DNA of 47,688 nucleotides from an uncultured Clostridia bacterium (GTDB lineage Bacteria > Bacillota > Clostridia > Lachnospirales > Lachnospiraceae): NCBI GenBank assembly GCA_937896665.1, contig CALBNS010000058.1, forward strand, positions 1 to 47,688, read 5' to 3'. Each line of letters starts with the position of its first letter. The first letter of the stretch is position 1. The notes beneath the pieces are model-generated. The model was given only the letters and a program-made list of their open reading frames with translations. It made no database searches and was not told the DNA's origin. Of this stretch, positions 7,378 through 15,889 are shown piece after piece. The translations under genes were made by a program, and so were the position numbers.

Positions 7378-9141
7378 CTATTTTTCTTCAAATTTTTCTT
7401 GTCCAAGCCTGATGTTTACATATCTGGTGTATTTCTCAAATGCTGCGGGAATTGGATATTTCTCCTGTACTTCTTCTGGATCCACAAACAGCATTTTCTC
7501 CGTGCAGGATTTTTCTAGTTCATCCACACGGATACTATACCCTGTCATCTGCCATTCCACATGACTAAAGATATGTTTTGCTTCTTCTAGTTTTTGAATA
7601 AAAAGTGGCTGCAGGCCAATCTGTCTGCTAAACTGTAATACTTCTTCCTCACTCAAATGTCCCTCGACATTCGGAAGTTCATATAAGCCCGCCAGCAAAC
7701 CTTTCTTCGGACGTTTGCGGATTGCGACCGAATCACCGTCTTTAAAAATAAGCACTGTCTTTTTCTCTATTTTTCTTGACTTTGCTTTGGATTTCACCGG
7801 CAGCTCCATTTCCACTCCTTTTGCTCTCGCCCTACATAAATGAGCCAGTGGACAAACCTCGCATTTTGGTGTCCCATTTGGCACGCATACAATTGCTCCA
7901 AGCTCAATCAATCCCTGATTAAAATCGCTTGCGGCATTCTTCGGCAAGACCTGTTCTAACTGTTGTTCTATCTTTGTCCGTACACTTGCTTTCATAATGT
8001 CCTCGGAACTTGCTGTAAGCCTTGATATTACACGGAGTACATTTCCATCTACGGCGGGTTTCGGAATTCCAAATGTAAATGAACTAATGGCCCCTGCGGT
8101 ATAATTTCCAATTCCCGTAAGTTTTCGTATTTCCTCATATTCAGATGGAAACTTCCCTCCATATTCTGTCATAATCTGCCTTGCTGCCTTCTGCATATTA
8201 CGTACACGATTATAATATCCTAACCCTTCCCACAACTTTAACAGTTCATCTTCCGACACTTCTGCCAAATCCTTAATATCAGGCAGCGCATTTAAGAATC
8301 GCTCATAAAACGGCTTTACTGCCTCTACTCTCGTCTGCTGCAGCATAATCTCTGATACCCATACTTTGTATGCTGTGATATGATTTCGCCAAGGTAAATC
8401 TCTTTTGTTCGTACGGTACCATTCAATTAATGGTTCCGCCATTTGGCTAAGACTCTCATCTTCTAAGATTACCGGCACTTCATTTGCAATTTCTATACTG
8501 TCTTTTGCCACTTTACAATCATATGCCAGAATATGCACGCCCTGTTCTTTCGCACATCTAAGTGCCATACCAAACTCCGGGTGCGTTTCCATATTCGGAG
8601 CAAAATATTTTACATCTTTCATCTGAATCACAAAGAATACATATGCTTCATATCCGTCTTTCACTGCCTCACAGAGTTCCTCCACATGCTTCACTCCACG
8701 CTCAGTAGGTGCGTCAGGAAAACGTACAACACCATCTTCCTCCAGCGTCACTCCTTTTACTTCAATAAATATCTTTCGATGTCCCTGCTCAATATACAAA
8801 TCAAAACGGGATTTATTATAAGTGGTCTCTGGTTTAATCAAAGTCGCACCCGGAAACAGATTACCCTCTCGAATCCATTCTTCCACCACTTTATTTGTAA
8901 TCTGTGAATCCATATTGATCATACGTTTTCCTTTTTTTACACCAATCAAATCCCACTGTGTCTTTCTCTCTGGATTTTCGGCTTTCTGAACATATACGGT
9001 CGTCCCTGGTACTAGAAGTTCCTTACAGCGACCTGTATTTTTCACGTGAACCGTCTCCTTTTGTCCCATAATTTCTATATATGCAATAAAACGGTTTGGG
9101 CGCTCTAAAAACGTCCCTTCTTGAATTCTTTCATATTTCAT
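7378..9141 (-). CDS. mutY: SfsA-MutY fusion: SfsA-type nuclease plus A/G-specific adenine glycosylase
   Basis: This 587-residue protein joins two normally separate proteins. Residues 1-230 are a complete SfsA (sugar fermentation stimulation) domain with a PD-(D/E)xK-like nuclease core: D114 in SRFDLYI and E127/K129 in IFIEVKG. Residues 235-587 are a full MutY, which removes adenine mispaired with 8-oxoguanine: catalytic E264 in SEIMLQQT, helix-hairpin-helix LTGIGNYTAG at 341-350, catalytic D365 in AVDGNVLRV, an iron-sulphur cluster formed by C419, C427, C430 and C436, and a C-terminal NUDIX-like domain for 8-oxoG recognition. There is no stop or frame change at the junction. SfsA was long linked to maltose regulation but is now seen as a nuclease; a joint repair role is inference. 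Confidence 0.92.
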   Translation of the reverse strand: MKYERIQEGTFLERPNRFIAYIEIMGQKETVHVKNTGRCKELLVPGTTVYVQKAENPERKTQWDLIGVKKGKRMINMDSQITNKVVEEWIREGNLFPGATLIKPETTYNKSRFDLYIEQGHRKIFIEVKGVTLEEDGVVRFPDAPTERGVKHVEELCEAVKDGYEAYVFFVIQMKDVKYFAPNMETHPEFGMALRCAKEQGVHILAYDCKVAKDSIEIANEVPVILEDESLSQMAEPLIEWYRTNKRDLPWRNHITAYKVWVSEIMLQQTRVEAVKPFYERFLNALPDIKDLAEVSEDELLKLWEGLGYYNRVRNMQKAARQIMTEYGGKFPSEYEEIRKLTGIGNYTAGAISSFTFGIPKPAVDGNVLRVISRLTASSEDIMKASVRTKIEQQLEQVLPKNAASDFNQGLIELGAIVCVPNGTPKCEVCPLAHLCRARAKGVEMELPVKSKAKSRKIEKKTVLIFKDGDSVAIRKRPKKGLLAGLYELPNVEGHLSEEEVLQFSRQIGLQPLFIQKLEEAKHIFSHVEWQMTGYSIRVDELEKSCTEKMLFVDPEEVQEKYPIPAAFEKYTRYVNIRLGQEKFEEK

Positions 9142-9175
9142 ACAGTCGTCTCTCTTTCATATAATCCTAATACCA

Positions 9176-9205
9176 GAATAAGAGTTCGCAAGCGAACTCT
9201 TATTC
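9176..9205 (-). terminator. Stem-loop directly after the amino acid ABC ATPase gene
   Basis: A perfect 14-bp inverted repeat (9176-9189 with 9192-9205) has a 2-base spacer and begins immediately next to the TAA stop of the ATPase gene. No long T run follows on either strand. It is a strong hairpin and probably a terminator or an mRNA 3'-end stabiliser. Confidence 0.6.
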
Positions 9206-9928
9206 TTATAATACTTTTGATAAAAATTCCTGTAATCTCGGGTCTTTCGGGTTTCCAAAGAATTCCTCCGGTGCACCGCTTTCTTTTACAATCCCTTCGT
9301 CAATAAAAATCACACGAGTTGCTACTTCTCTTGCAAAGCCCATTTCATGCGTCACAACCACCATTGTCATCCCTTCATCGGCAAGCTCTTTCATGAGTTC
9401 CAGTACCTCGCCTACCATCTCTGGGTCGAGTGCAGATGTCGGTTCGTCAAACAGCATTACGTCTGGATTCATTGCAAGTGCCCTTGCAATCGCAATACGT
9501 TGCTTCTGTCCACCTGACAACTGCTTAGGGTAAGCGTCTGCTTTCTCAGGAAGTCCGACGCGTTTCAACAGCTCCTCTGCCTTTCGCTCTGCCTCCTCTT
9601 TTTTCATAATACCAAGCCTTACCGGAGCAAGCATAATATTTTCTTTGATTGTCAGATGTGGGAACAGATTAAACTGCTGGAACACCATTCCCATCTTCTG
9701 ACGAAGCTTGTTAATATCACATTTCTTATCCGTAATATTATTCCCCTCAAACCAGATTTCACCACTTGTTGGTGTTTCCAGAAGATTAAGACAGCGAAGG
9801 AATGTGGATTTTCCCGAACCAGACGGCCCGATTACTACCACTTTCTCTCCTTTTTTTATATGTTCATCAATTCCATTTAACACAGTCGTCCCATTAAATG
9901 ATTTCTGCAGATTTTTAGTGATAATCAC
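9206..9928 (-). CDS. Polar amino acid ABC transporter ATPase (GlnQ-like)
   Basis: The 240-residue ATPase powers uptake of a polar amino acid. It has Walker A GPSGSGKST at about 34-42, the family-typical FQQFNLFPHLT Q-loop, signature LSGGQKQR near 135, Walker B VMLFDEPTSALDP and the switch histidine in VVTHEMGFA. The start overlaps the end of the binding-protein/permease gene by 14 bases, so the two are translationally coupled and form one transporter. Glutamine, glutamate or cystine are the usual substrates of this subfamily; which one cannot be decided here. Confidence 0.93.
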   Translation of the reverse strand: MIITKNLQKSFNGTTVLNGIDEHIKKGEKVVVIGPSGSGKSTFLRCLNLLETPTSGEIWFEGNNITDKKCDINKLRQKMGMVFQQFNLFPHLTIKENIMLAPVRLGIMKKEEAERKAEELLKRVGLPEKADAYPKQLSGGQKQRIAIARALAMNPDVMLFDEPTSALDPEMVGEVLELMKELADEGMTMVVVTHEMGFAREVATRVIFIDEGIVKESGAPEEFFGNPKDPRLQEFLSKVL

Positions 9929-11393
9929 CTTGTGCCATCCTCCTTTCTAACATTCCCTGTAATTTTGTAAGTCCAAGCACAATGACCAGATAACAAGCGG
10001 CTGCCACATAAAGAGGTGGAAGCACATCATAACTTGCAGAACCGATATACTGTGCTGCTTTTGTCAAATCAGTAACTGCAATAACTCCTGCTACTGATGT
10101 TTCTTTAATCAATACAATAAATTCATTTCCAAGTGCAGGTAAAATATTCTTAATTGCCTGTGGCACGATAATAAACCGCATAGTCTGAATATAGTTAAAC
10201 CCAAGTGAACGTCCGGCTTCCATCTGTCCCTTGTCAATGGACTCGATACCGGCACGAATAATTTCTGCCACATAGGCACCTGAGTTAATTCCAAAGCAGA
10301 CAGAACCAACTAGAATTTCATTTGTATCACGCGATGTAAAAATCAAGTTATACATAATCAGCAACTGTACCATAACCGGAGTTCCACGAATAATCGTTGT
10401 ATAAAGACCACAGATTTTCTGCAAAAGTACAATTATAATATTCTCTGATGGAGTTACTTTTATCACTGCAACAAGCAGACCAATCAATGTACCAAGTAAA
10501 ATTGCCAATAAAGAAATTAAGATTGTAACCTTCAAACCGTCCAAGTATGCGAAATAGCGCTGGTTACGAATCACTGCATCATACATGCGGTCCATGAAAC
10601 TTTTTTCTTTTTGTTCCGCCGCCTGACCTTCTGCTGTATGACTCGCCGTAAAGTCTGCAATTCTTCCGTCTGCAATCAATTTATCAATGACCTCGTTAAT
10701 GTCAACCAACAATTCCTGATTTCCTTTTTTTACTGCAATTGCATACCTATCTTCAAACAGAACACCGTCAAGAATCTTAAGACCCGGATTAGAAGCGACC
10801 ATCTCTTCTGCCGGATAATAATCCATAACAATACAGTCAATCTTTTCATTTTTCAAATCTTCGGCTGCCTGGGCAAGCTTTGCATAACGGCGCACTTCTT
10901 TTGCATCACAGTTGTCCTTATCGGACACCCATATATCTGCAATATTTCCCTGCTGAACGGCTATCACCTTGTCATTCAGATCTTCTCCAGTGATTCCTTC
11001 CCCTTCCACAACAATAGCAGGGGCATCAGCATTGACTAGTACGACCTCCGTAGAATCCACATACTCATGTGAAAAATCCATGGTTTCCTTACGTTCATCC
11101 GTAACAGAGACACCTGCAGCGACAAAATCCACTTTCCCACTTGACACAGCCGTCAGTGCCCCATCAAAGTCCATATTTTTAATGACTAATTCTTTTCCAA
11201 GTTCGTCCGCAATTGCATTGGCAATATCCATATCAATCCCGACGACTTCATTTCCTCTCATATATTCATACGGTGCAAATCCAGCCTCCGTACCCACAAT
11301 AATTTTCTCTTTCGTCTGATTGCTCTGGCATGCTGTTAATAACAGCACACTTACGAGAATCATGAAACAACTTACTATTCTTTTTCTATTCAT
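9915..11393 (-). CDS. Amino acid ABC transporter, fused substrate-binding protein and permease
   Basis: This 492-residue protein is a lipoprotein (lipobox LLTAC, Cys22) with a type 2 periplasmic-binding fold over about residues 32-265 (IIVGTEAGFAPYEY, DFVAAGVSVTDER). A short linker leads to an ABC permease domain of the HisM/GlnP type (about 290-485) with several membrane helices. The EAGRSLGFNYIQTMRFIIVP segment is the coupling (EAA) loop. The fusion keeps the binding protein tethered to its channel. It overlaps the ATPase gene downstream and starts 4 bases after the stop of uppP, so uppP may be cotranscribed. Confidence 0.93.
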   Translation of the reverse strand: MNRKRIVSCFMILVSVLLLTACQSNQTKEKIIVGTEAGFAPYEYMRGNEVVGIDMDIANAIADELGKELVIKNMDFDGALTAVSSGKVDFVAAGVSVTDERKETMDFSHEYVDSTEVVLVNADAPAIVVEGEGITGEDLNDKVIAVQQGNIADIWVSDKDNCDAKEVRRYAKLAQAAEDLKNEKIDCIVMDYYPAEEMVASNPGLKILDGVLFEDRYAIAVKKGNQELLVDINEVIDKLIADGRIADFTASHTAEGQAAEQKEKSFMDRMYDAVIRNQRYFAYLDGLKVTILISLLAILLGTLIGLLVAVIKVTPSENIIIVLLQKICGLYTTIIRGTPVMVQLLIMYNLIFTSRDTNEILVGSVCFGINSGAYVAEIIRAGIESIDKGQMEAGRSLGFNYIQTMRFIIVPQAIKNILPALGNEFIVLIKETSVAGVIAVTDLTKAAQYIGSASYDVLPPLYVAAACYLVIVLGLTKLQGMLERRMAQGDYH

Positions 11394-11397
11394 TTTA

Positions 11398-12225
11398 TTA
11401 ACCCCATATCATAAAATACGCAAGGACTAAAGCGCCCAATACGATTCTGTAATAACCAAATATCTGAAAATCATTTTTCTTGATGTATCCCATTAGGAAT
11501 TTGATTGCAATAATGGATACAACAAACGCAACGAGGCAACCCACAGACAGCATTGCGATTTCCATGCCTAAGAATCCTTCGCCCTCCATGAGGAATTTTA
11601 ACACTTTAATTCCACTTGCACCAAACATAACCGGAATTGCCAGAAAGAACGTGAATTCTGCTGCCACATAACGGGACACACCTAATAATAGCGCACCGAT
11701 AATTGTCGCACCCGAGCGCGAAGTTCCCGGAACCAATGAAAGTACCTGGAACGCACCAATCAAAAGTGCCGTCTTGTAAGAAAGTTCTGAAAGCTTTCTC
11801 ACCTGTGGTTCTCTTCCCTTGTTCCATCTTTCTATGATAATAAACAGAATACCATAAACAATCAACATAATAGATACAACTATATAATTATGTAAATGTG
11901 CTTCCATCCAATCATCAAAAAGGATTCCAAGTACCGCTGCAGGAATACATGCGACTACGACTTTCATCCACAGTTGTATAGTCTGCTTCTGTTGCTTCTC
12001 GTTTTTCTTTTTTGAGAATGGATTCAATTTCTGAAAATACAGAACGACCACTGCCATAATTGCTCCAAGCTGTATCACCACATTAAACATTTCTTTGAAT
12101 GCAGCACTCGCCTGCAATTTGATAAATTCGTCCATTAAAATCAAATGTCCCGTACTGCTGATTGGCAGCCATTCAGTAATACCTTCCACAATACCAAGAA
12201 TAATTACTTTAAAAATCTCAAACAT
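11398..12225 (-). CDS. uppP: Undecaprenyl-diphosphatase UppP/BacA
   Basis: This 275-residue integral membrane enzyme removes a phosphate from undecaprenyl diphosphate, recycling the lipid carrier for cell wall synthesis. Excess activity gives bacitracin resistance. Both family motifs are visible: GIVEGITEWLPISSTGHLIL at residues 11-30 (with catalytic E17) and PGTSRSGATI near 168-177 (with the essential arginine). About eight hydrophobic segments and a normal length. It lies between the HAD phosphatase gene and the amino acid transporter, 14 bases after the former. Confidence 0.95.
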   Translation of the reverse strand: MFEIFKVIILGIVEGITEWLPISSTGHLILMDEFIKLQASAAFKEMFNVVIQLGAIMAVVVLYFQKLNPFSKKKNEKQQKQTIQLWMKVVVACIPAAVLGILFDDWMEAHLHNYIVVSIMLIVYGILFIIIERWNKGREPQVRKLSELSYKTALLIGAFQVLSLVPGTSRSGATIIGALLLGVSRYVAAEFTFFLAIPVMFGASGIKVLKFLMEGEGFLGMEIAMLSVGCLVAFVVSIIAIKFLMGYIKKNDFQIFGYYRIVLGALVLAYFMIWG

Positions 12226-12239
12226 CTTTTTCTCCCTTC

Positions 12240-13070
12240 CTATTGGAGTACAAACTTCTCAATCGCTTTCGCAACACCATCCTCATCATTTGTACCCGTA
12301 ATATAATCTGCAATTTCTTTTACCCGACTGTGACCATTTTCCATGGCCACACCAAATCCAACTGCTTTTAGCATTTCATAATCGTTCATTCCGTCGCCAC
12401 ATGCCATGATTTCTTCCCGTTGGATACCTAAAAGCTTACCAAGATTTAGCAATCCCAGGCCTTTATTAGTTCCTGCCTGATTGACCTCAATTGTATTTCC
12501 AAAAGCTGCCGTGACATCAATTCCTGAAACTTCTTTCAACCGTTCCAGAGCTTTCCTACGTTCCTCCAAATTATGAAAAACACCATGTACCTTATCTGCA
12601 TTTTTATTCATCTGCCTCAATGTCTGGCTCACATCCTCCACAGGTGTTCTGGTTGTCAGCAAATATTCTGCCATACTCGGTTCCTTAAAATAATGATAGA
12701 CATTTTCAAGTCCTTTCCCATATGTATAACCTTTTCCGTCTATAAAAACCTCATGTATCGTATCATATTTTTTGAGAATATCCAACACTTTTTCAGCACT
12801 TTCTACTGGCAATAAATTCTCATAAATTACCTCATCCTTTTCCACATCTACAATTCTTGCACCATTCGCAGTGACCATATATCGCATTCCCGGAAATGTC
12901 TGAAGCTCTGCCGGCACAGCCGAAATCGGACGTCCAGTGGCTACCGGCACTACCACTCCCTGTTCAATTGCCCTTTTCATCACTGTTCTTGTATATTCCG
13001 TCAGCTCTTTCCGACTATTAAGCAGTGTTCCATCTAAATCCAGACCTATCATCTTAATCTTCTTTTTCAT
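12240..13070 (-). CDS. Cof-type HAD-superfamily phosphatase
   Basis: This 276-residue cytoplasmic hydrolase has motif I GLDLDGTLLNS near the N-terminus (nucleophile aspartate), motif II ATGRP, a Cof-type (C2) cap in the middle, and motif IV GDGMNDYEML with the metal-binding aspartates. Such enzymes dephosphorylate sugar phosphates, flavin mononucleotide or pyridoxal phosphate, and specificity is rarely predictable. I prefer the ATG at 13070, although a TTG three codons upstream (13079) is also possible; an AAAGGA site lies upstream of both. It is divergent from the wall hydrolase gene. Confidence 0.9.
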   Translation of the reverse strand: MKKKIKMIGLDLDGTLLNSRKELTEYTRTVMKRAIEQGVVVPVATGRPISAVPAELQTFPGMRYMVTANGARIVDVEKDEVIYENLLPVESAEKVLDILKKYDTIHEVFIDGKGYTYGKGLENVYHYFKEPSMAEYLLTTRTPVEDVSQTLRQMNKNADKVHGVFHNLEERRKALERLKEVSGIDVTAAFGNTIEVNQAGTNKGLGLLNLGKLLGIQREEIMACGDGMNDYEMLKAVGFGVAMENGHSRVKEIADYITGTNDEDGVAKAIEKFVLQ

Positions 13071-13117
13071 CTTTCGCAAAGTCCTTTCTCATGCCTTGAT
13101 AATTATTTTAACAAAAA

Positions 13118-13146
13118 TTGATTTGAAATGCAATTTATAGTATACT
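13118..13146 (+). promoter_or_regulatory. Sigma-A promoter of the wall hydrolase gene
   Basis: TTGATT (13118-13123), a 17-base spacer and TATACT (13141-13146) lie 32 bases upstream of the ATG at 13178. This position also argues against the GTG at 13151 as the start, since that codon would be nearly at the transcription start. Confidence 0.7.
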
Positions 13147-13177
13147 ATTTGTGAAAGCCGTAAGAAAGGATGTACAT

Positions 13178-14305
13178 ATGAAGTTTTTTTATTCCAAAAA
13201 TATTCGTTGCATAATTGCAATTCTGATTTCATTGACAATTACAATAACTAATTTAATACCTTCCTATGCGGAAGACTCTGTAGAAGATTTGGAAAGCACA
13301 ACTTCCAATTTAGAAAACGAACTATCCAATCTTGACCAGGAATCGAATGCTCTGAGTGCAGAACTAGACTCGCTCTTAACGCAATTGAATTCTATCGCCT
13401 CAGATATTGAACAGACAAAGGATGAATTGGCCATTGCAAAAGGAAATGCAGAAGCTCAATATGAGTCTATGAAAGTACGAATCCGGTATATGTATGAAAA
13501 TGGTTCTATTAATTTTTGGGAGATTCTTTTTTCTGCAACAAGTATTGCTGATTTTCTCAGCCGGGCAGAATATGTTGCATTAATTAACCGTCATGATCGG
13601 AAGATATATGAGGAATTAGAGGCAACACGCGTCGAAATTGCTGAAAAAGAAAATAATTTACTACAGAAACAAAATGAACTGTTTGCACTAAAAGATGAAC
13701 TGGCGTCCAAAGAGGCACAACTAAACAAGGAAATTTCAATTGCCTCTAGCGAATTGGTGCAATATAAGGATAAATTGGAAAAAGCTAAAGAAGCGGCATT
13801 AAAAGCCGAGGAATCTGCAAAAGAAGAAGTCGTCCCAATCATTCCGGAACCCGAAGAACCACCAGCACCACCGACATCTGATGATAAACCTGATTATTCT
13901 GACAATGAGATGGGGCGCCCGGGCAATTCGGAAAATGCTGACTCCAATCCACCTATTGTGAATCCAACTGTCGGTGATGTAGAGTTGTTGGCCGCACTGA
14001 TTGAATGTGAAGCAGGAAGTAGGGACTATGAGGGTATGCTTGCCGTAGGATCTGTGGTAGTGAACCGTATGAAAAGTCGTCATTATCCCGATACTCTTCG
14101 TGGCGTAATTTATCAGACCGGACAATTTTCGCCTGTGCGTTCCGGCAAACTTGACCGTGTATTAGAACGAGGAGTGAAAGACTCCTGCGTGCAGGCAGCA
14201 CAAGATGCACTCAACGGGAAAAATAATGTAGGTAACTGTCTCAGTTTCCGTTCTTCCGACAGCGGACATGCAGGCATAATTATAGGGGACAACGTATTCT
14301 TTTAG
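13178..14305 (+). CDS. Secreted cell wall hydrolase: coiled coil plus SleB-type domain
   Basis: The 375-residue protein has a signal peptide (about residues 1-31, ending near SYAE) and a long coiled coil of the PcsB/CwlO N-terminal type to about residue 220. A proline-rich linker follows (PEPEEPPAPP), then a C-terminal Hydrolase_2 (SleB/CwlJ) domain of about 115 residues, starting at LLAALIECEAGS with its catalytic glutamate and including VVNRMKS and GQFSP. The architecture fits a regulated peptidoglycan hydrolase acting outside the membrane. I chose the ATG at 13178 because of its AGAAAGGA site and the signal peptide. Its stop overlaps that of truA on the other strand. Confidence 0.88.
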   Translation: MKFFYSKNIRCIIAILISLTITITNLIPSYAEDSVEDLESTTSNLENELSNLDQESNALSAELDSLLTQLNSIASDIEQTKDELAIAKGNAEAQYESMKVRIRYMYENGSINFWEILFSATSIADFLSRAEYVALINRHDRKIYEELEATRVEIAEKENNLLQKQNELFALKDELASKEAQLNKEISIASSELVQYKDKLEKAKEAALKAEESAKEEVVPIIPEPEEPPAPPTSDDKPDYSDNEMGRPGNSENADSNPPIVNPTVGDVELLAALIECEAGSRDYEGMLAVGSVVVNRMKSRHYPDTLRGVIYQTGQFSPVRSGKLDRVLERGVKDSCVQAAQDALNGKNNVGNCLSFRSSDSGHAGIIIGDNVFF

Positions 14306-14313
14306 TTGTCCCC
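14285..14313. terminator. Bidirectional stem-loop across two converging stop codons
   Basis: A perfect 9-bp stem GGGGACAAC/GTTGTCCCC (14285-14293 with 14305-14313) encloses an 11-base loop, and with one bulged base six more A-T pairs extend it. It contains the last codons of both the wall hydrolase (stop 14303-14305) and truA (stop 14302-14304). It lacks a long T run, so it is a terminator-like or end-protecting hairpin. Confidence 0.6.
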
Positions 14314-15045
14314 ATAATTGATTTCTGTCAACATCAGACCATGTGCAGGGGCTGTTACTCCTGCTGCCTTTCGGTCTTTCGCTTCTAATATTTCCTGTAC
14401 TTTCTCCGGCGCATAGAATCCACGTCCTACCCTGATTAAAGTACCCACAATAATCCGTACCATATTATAAAGGAATCCGTTTCCCGTAATACGGATTGTA
14501 ATCTCATTGTCATTCTGTAAGATATCAAGTGCTGTAACCGTCCTTACCGTATTTTCCACATCTGTCCGAACATTGCAAAAACTTACAAAATCATGCTCAC
14601 CTACCAGATAGGCCGCAGCTTTTCTCATATTTACCAAATTTAAATCGTAAGATACGAAGTAATTCGTCAGTCTCTTTGTTGGAATCGGAATTCTGGTATT
14701 AATAATGTGGTATTCATAGGTTTTGTAACAGTCACAGTATCGCGGATGGAAATCCGACGCCACCTCCTCCGACTTCACAATCACTATGTCTTCTGGCAGT
14801 CTCTGATTCAATGCCATCGCAATGCGCTGTGGCGGTATTGTTGTGTCTGTGTCAAATACGGCCACATTTCCAAGCGCATGTACACCCGAATCTGTGCGGC
14901 TTGCACCAATTACTAAAATCTCTTCTCCTGTCAGTTTCTGCAAAGCTTTATTGAGCACTTCTTCCACGGTAATTCCATTTGGCTGAACCTGCCAGCCACA
15001 ATAATTGGTACCATCATATGCAATCGTTAATTTTATTCGCTTCAT
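14302..15045 (-). CDS. truA: tRNA pseudouridine(38-40) synthase TruA
   Basis: The 247-residue enzyme converts uridines 38-40 of the tRNA anticodon arm to pseudouridine. Seen are the start MKRIKLTIAYDGTNYCGWQV, GASRTDSGVHALG with the catalytic aspartate, and RITGNGFLYNMVRII near the C-terminus. The frame is open further upstream, but that part overlaps ecfT and lacks a ribosome site; the ATG at 15045 has GAGG at the right distance. It lies 11 bases after ecfT, in the common Firmicutes order ecfA-ecfA-ecfT-truA. Confidence 0.95.
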   Translation of the reverse strand: MKRIKLTIAYDGTNYCGWQVQPNGITVEEVLNKALQKLTGEEILVIGASRTDSGVHALGNVAVFDTDTTIPPQRIAMALNQRLPEDIVIVKSEEVASDFHPRYCDCYKTYEYHIINTRIPIPTKRLTNYFVSYDLNLVNMRKAAAYLVGEHDFVSFCNVRTDVENTVRTVTALDILQNDNEITIRITGNGFLYNMVRIIVGTLIRVGRGFYAPEKVQEILEAKDRKAAGVTAPAHGLMLTEINYGDN

Positions 15046-15056
15046 ATATTCACGCC

Positions 15057-15881
15057 TCAAAAAATCCATATTTGAAATGGAACGAATCTTCCAATCAATA
15101 CTGCTGCCACCAGATAAAAGATGACTATCGTATATGCCACATAATCGTTCTTTTTGTACACAAGCGGTTTCATCTTCGTACGGCCTTCTCCACCGCGATA
15201 GCATCTTGCCTCCATCGCCATTGCAAGCTCATTTGCCCTACGAAATGCGGAAACAAATAATGGTATCAGAATTGGCACCATACTCTTTGCTTTCTGAATA
15301 ATGTTTCCACTTTCCAGATCGGCTCCCCTTGCAATCTGCGCTTTCATAATTTTATCCGTCTCCTCGAGAAGAATCGGAATAAAACGTAAAGCAATCGACA
15401 TCATCATAGCAATCTCATGTACCGGAAACTTAATTTTATTCAATGGCCATAATATTGCCTCAATTCCATCTGTAAGAGCATTCGGTGTCGTCGTAAATGT
15501 CATAAGTGATGATCCTAAAATCAGATAAATCAAACGCACTGCCATGTAGAAAGCAGCACGAAGTCCATCCGTTGTCACTCTCAGTATTCCTAGCTGTATC
15601 AGTACCTCCCCTGTCGTGGTCAGAAACAGATTAAATGTGACTGTAATCATAAGCAGTATCATTACCGGTTTTAATCCTTTAACAATAAAACGAAATGGTA
15701 CTTTCGAGATACGAATTACTGACACCAGAAACAACGTAGCAATCACATAACCTAATACGTTGTCAAACAAAAACAGTGACACTAAATATATGAATGTACA
15801 GACAATCTTCACTCGCGGGTCCAAATGATGTATTTTACTGTCCGCCGGATAATACTGTCCTATTGTTATATCTCTAATCAT
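15057..15881 (-). CDS. ecfT: Energy-coupling factor transporter membrane subunit EcfT
   Basis: This 274-residue membrane subunit couples the ECF ATPases to exchangeable vitamin-binding S components. Visible are several N-terminal helices and the cytoplasmic coupling motifs with Ala-Arg-Gly (MKAQIARGADL) and the second FRRANELAMAMEARCY. It starts 8 bases after the fused ATPase gene and precedes truA. Together with that ATPase it forms a shared (group II) module that can serve S components encoded elsewhere, such as the one at 23061. Confidence 0.95.
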   Translation of the reverse strand: MIRDITIGQYYPADSKIHHLDPRVKIVCTFIYLVSLFLFDNVLGYVIATLFLVSVIRISKVPFRFIVKGLKPVMILLMITVTFNLFLTTTGEVLIQLGILRVTTDGLRAAFYMAVRLIYLILGSSLMTFTTTPNALTDGIEAILWPLNKIKFPVHEIAMMMSIALRFIPILLEETDKIMKAQIARGADLESGNIIQKAKSMVPILIPLFVSAFRRANELAMAMEARCYRGGEGRTKMKPLVYKKNDYVAYTIVIFYLVAAVLIGRFVPFQIWIF

Positions 15882-15889
15882 CTTTTCTC

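Noticed and set aside
15046..15204. 53-residue N-terminal extension of TruA
   Set aside because: It lies inside ecfT in another frame; the family start MKRIKLTIAYDG and its ribosome site are at 15045.
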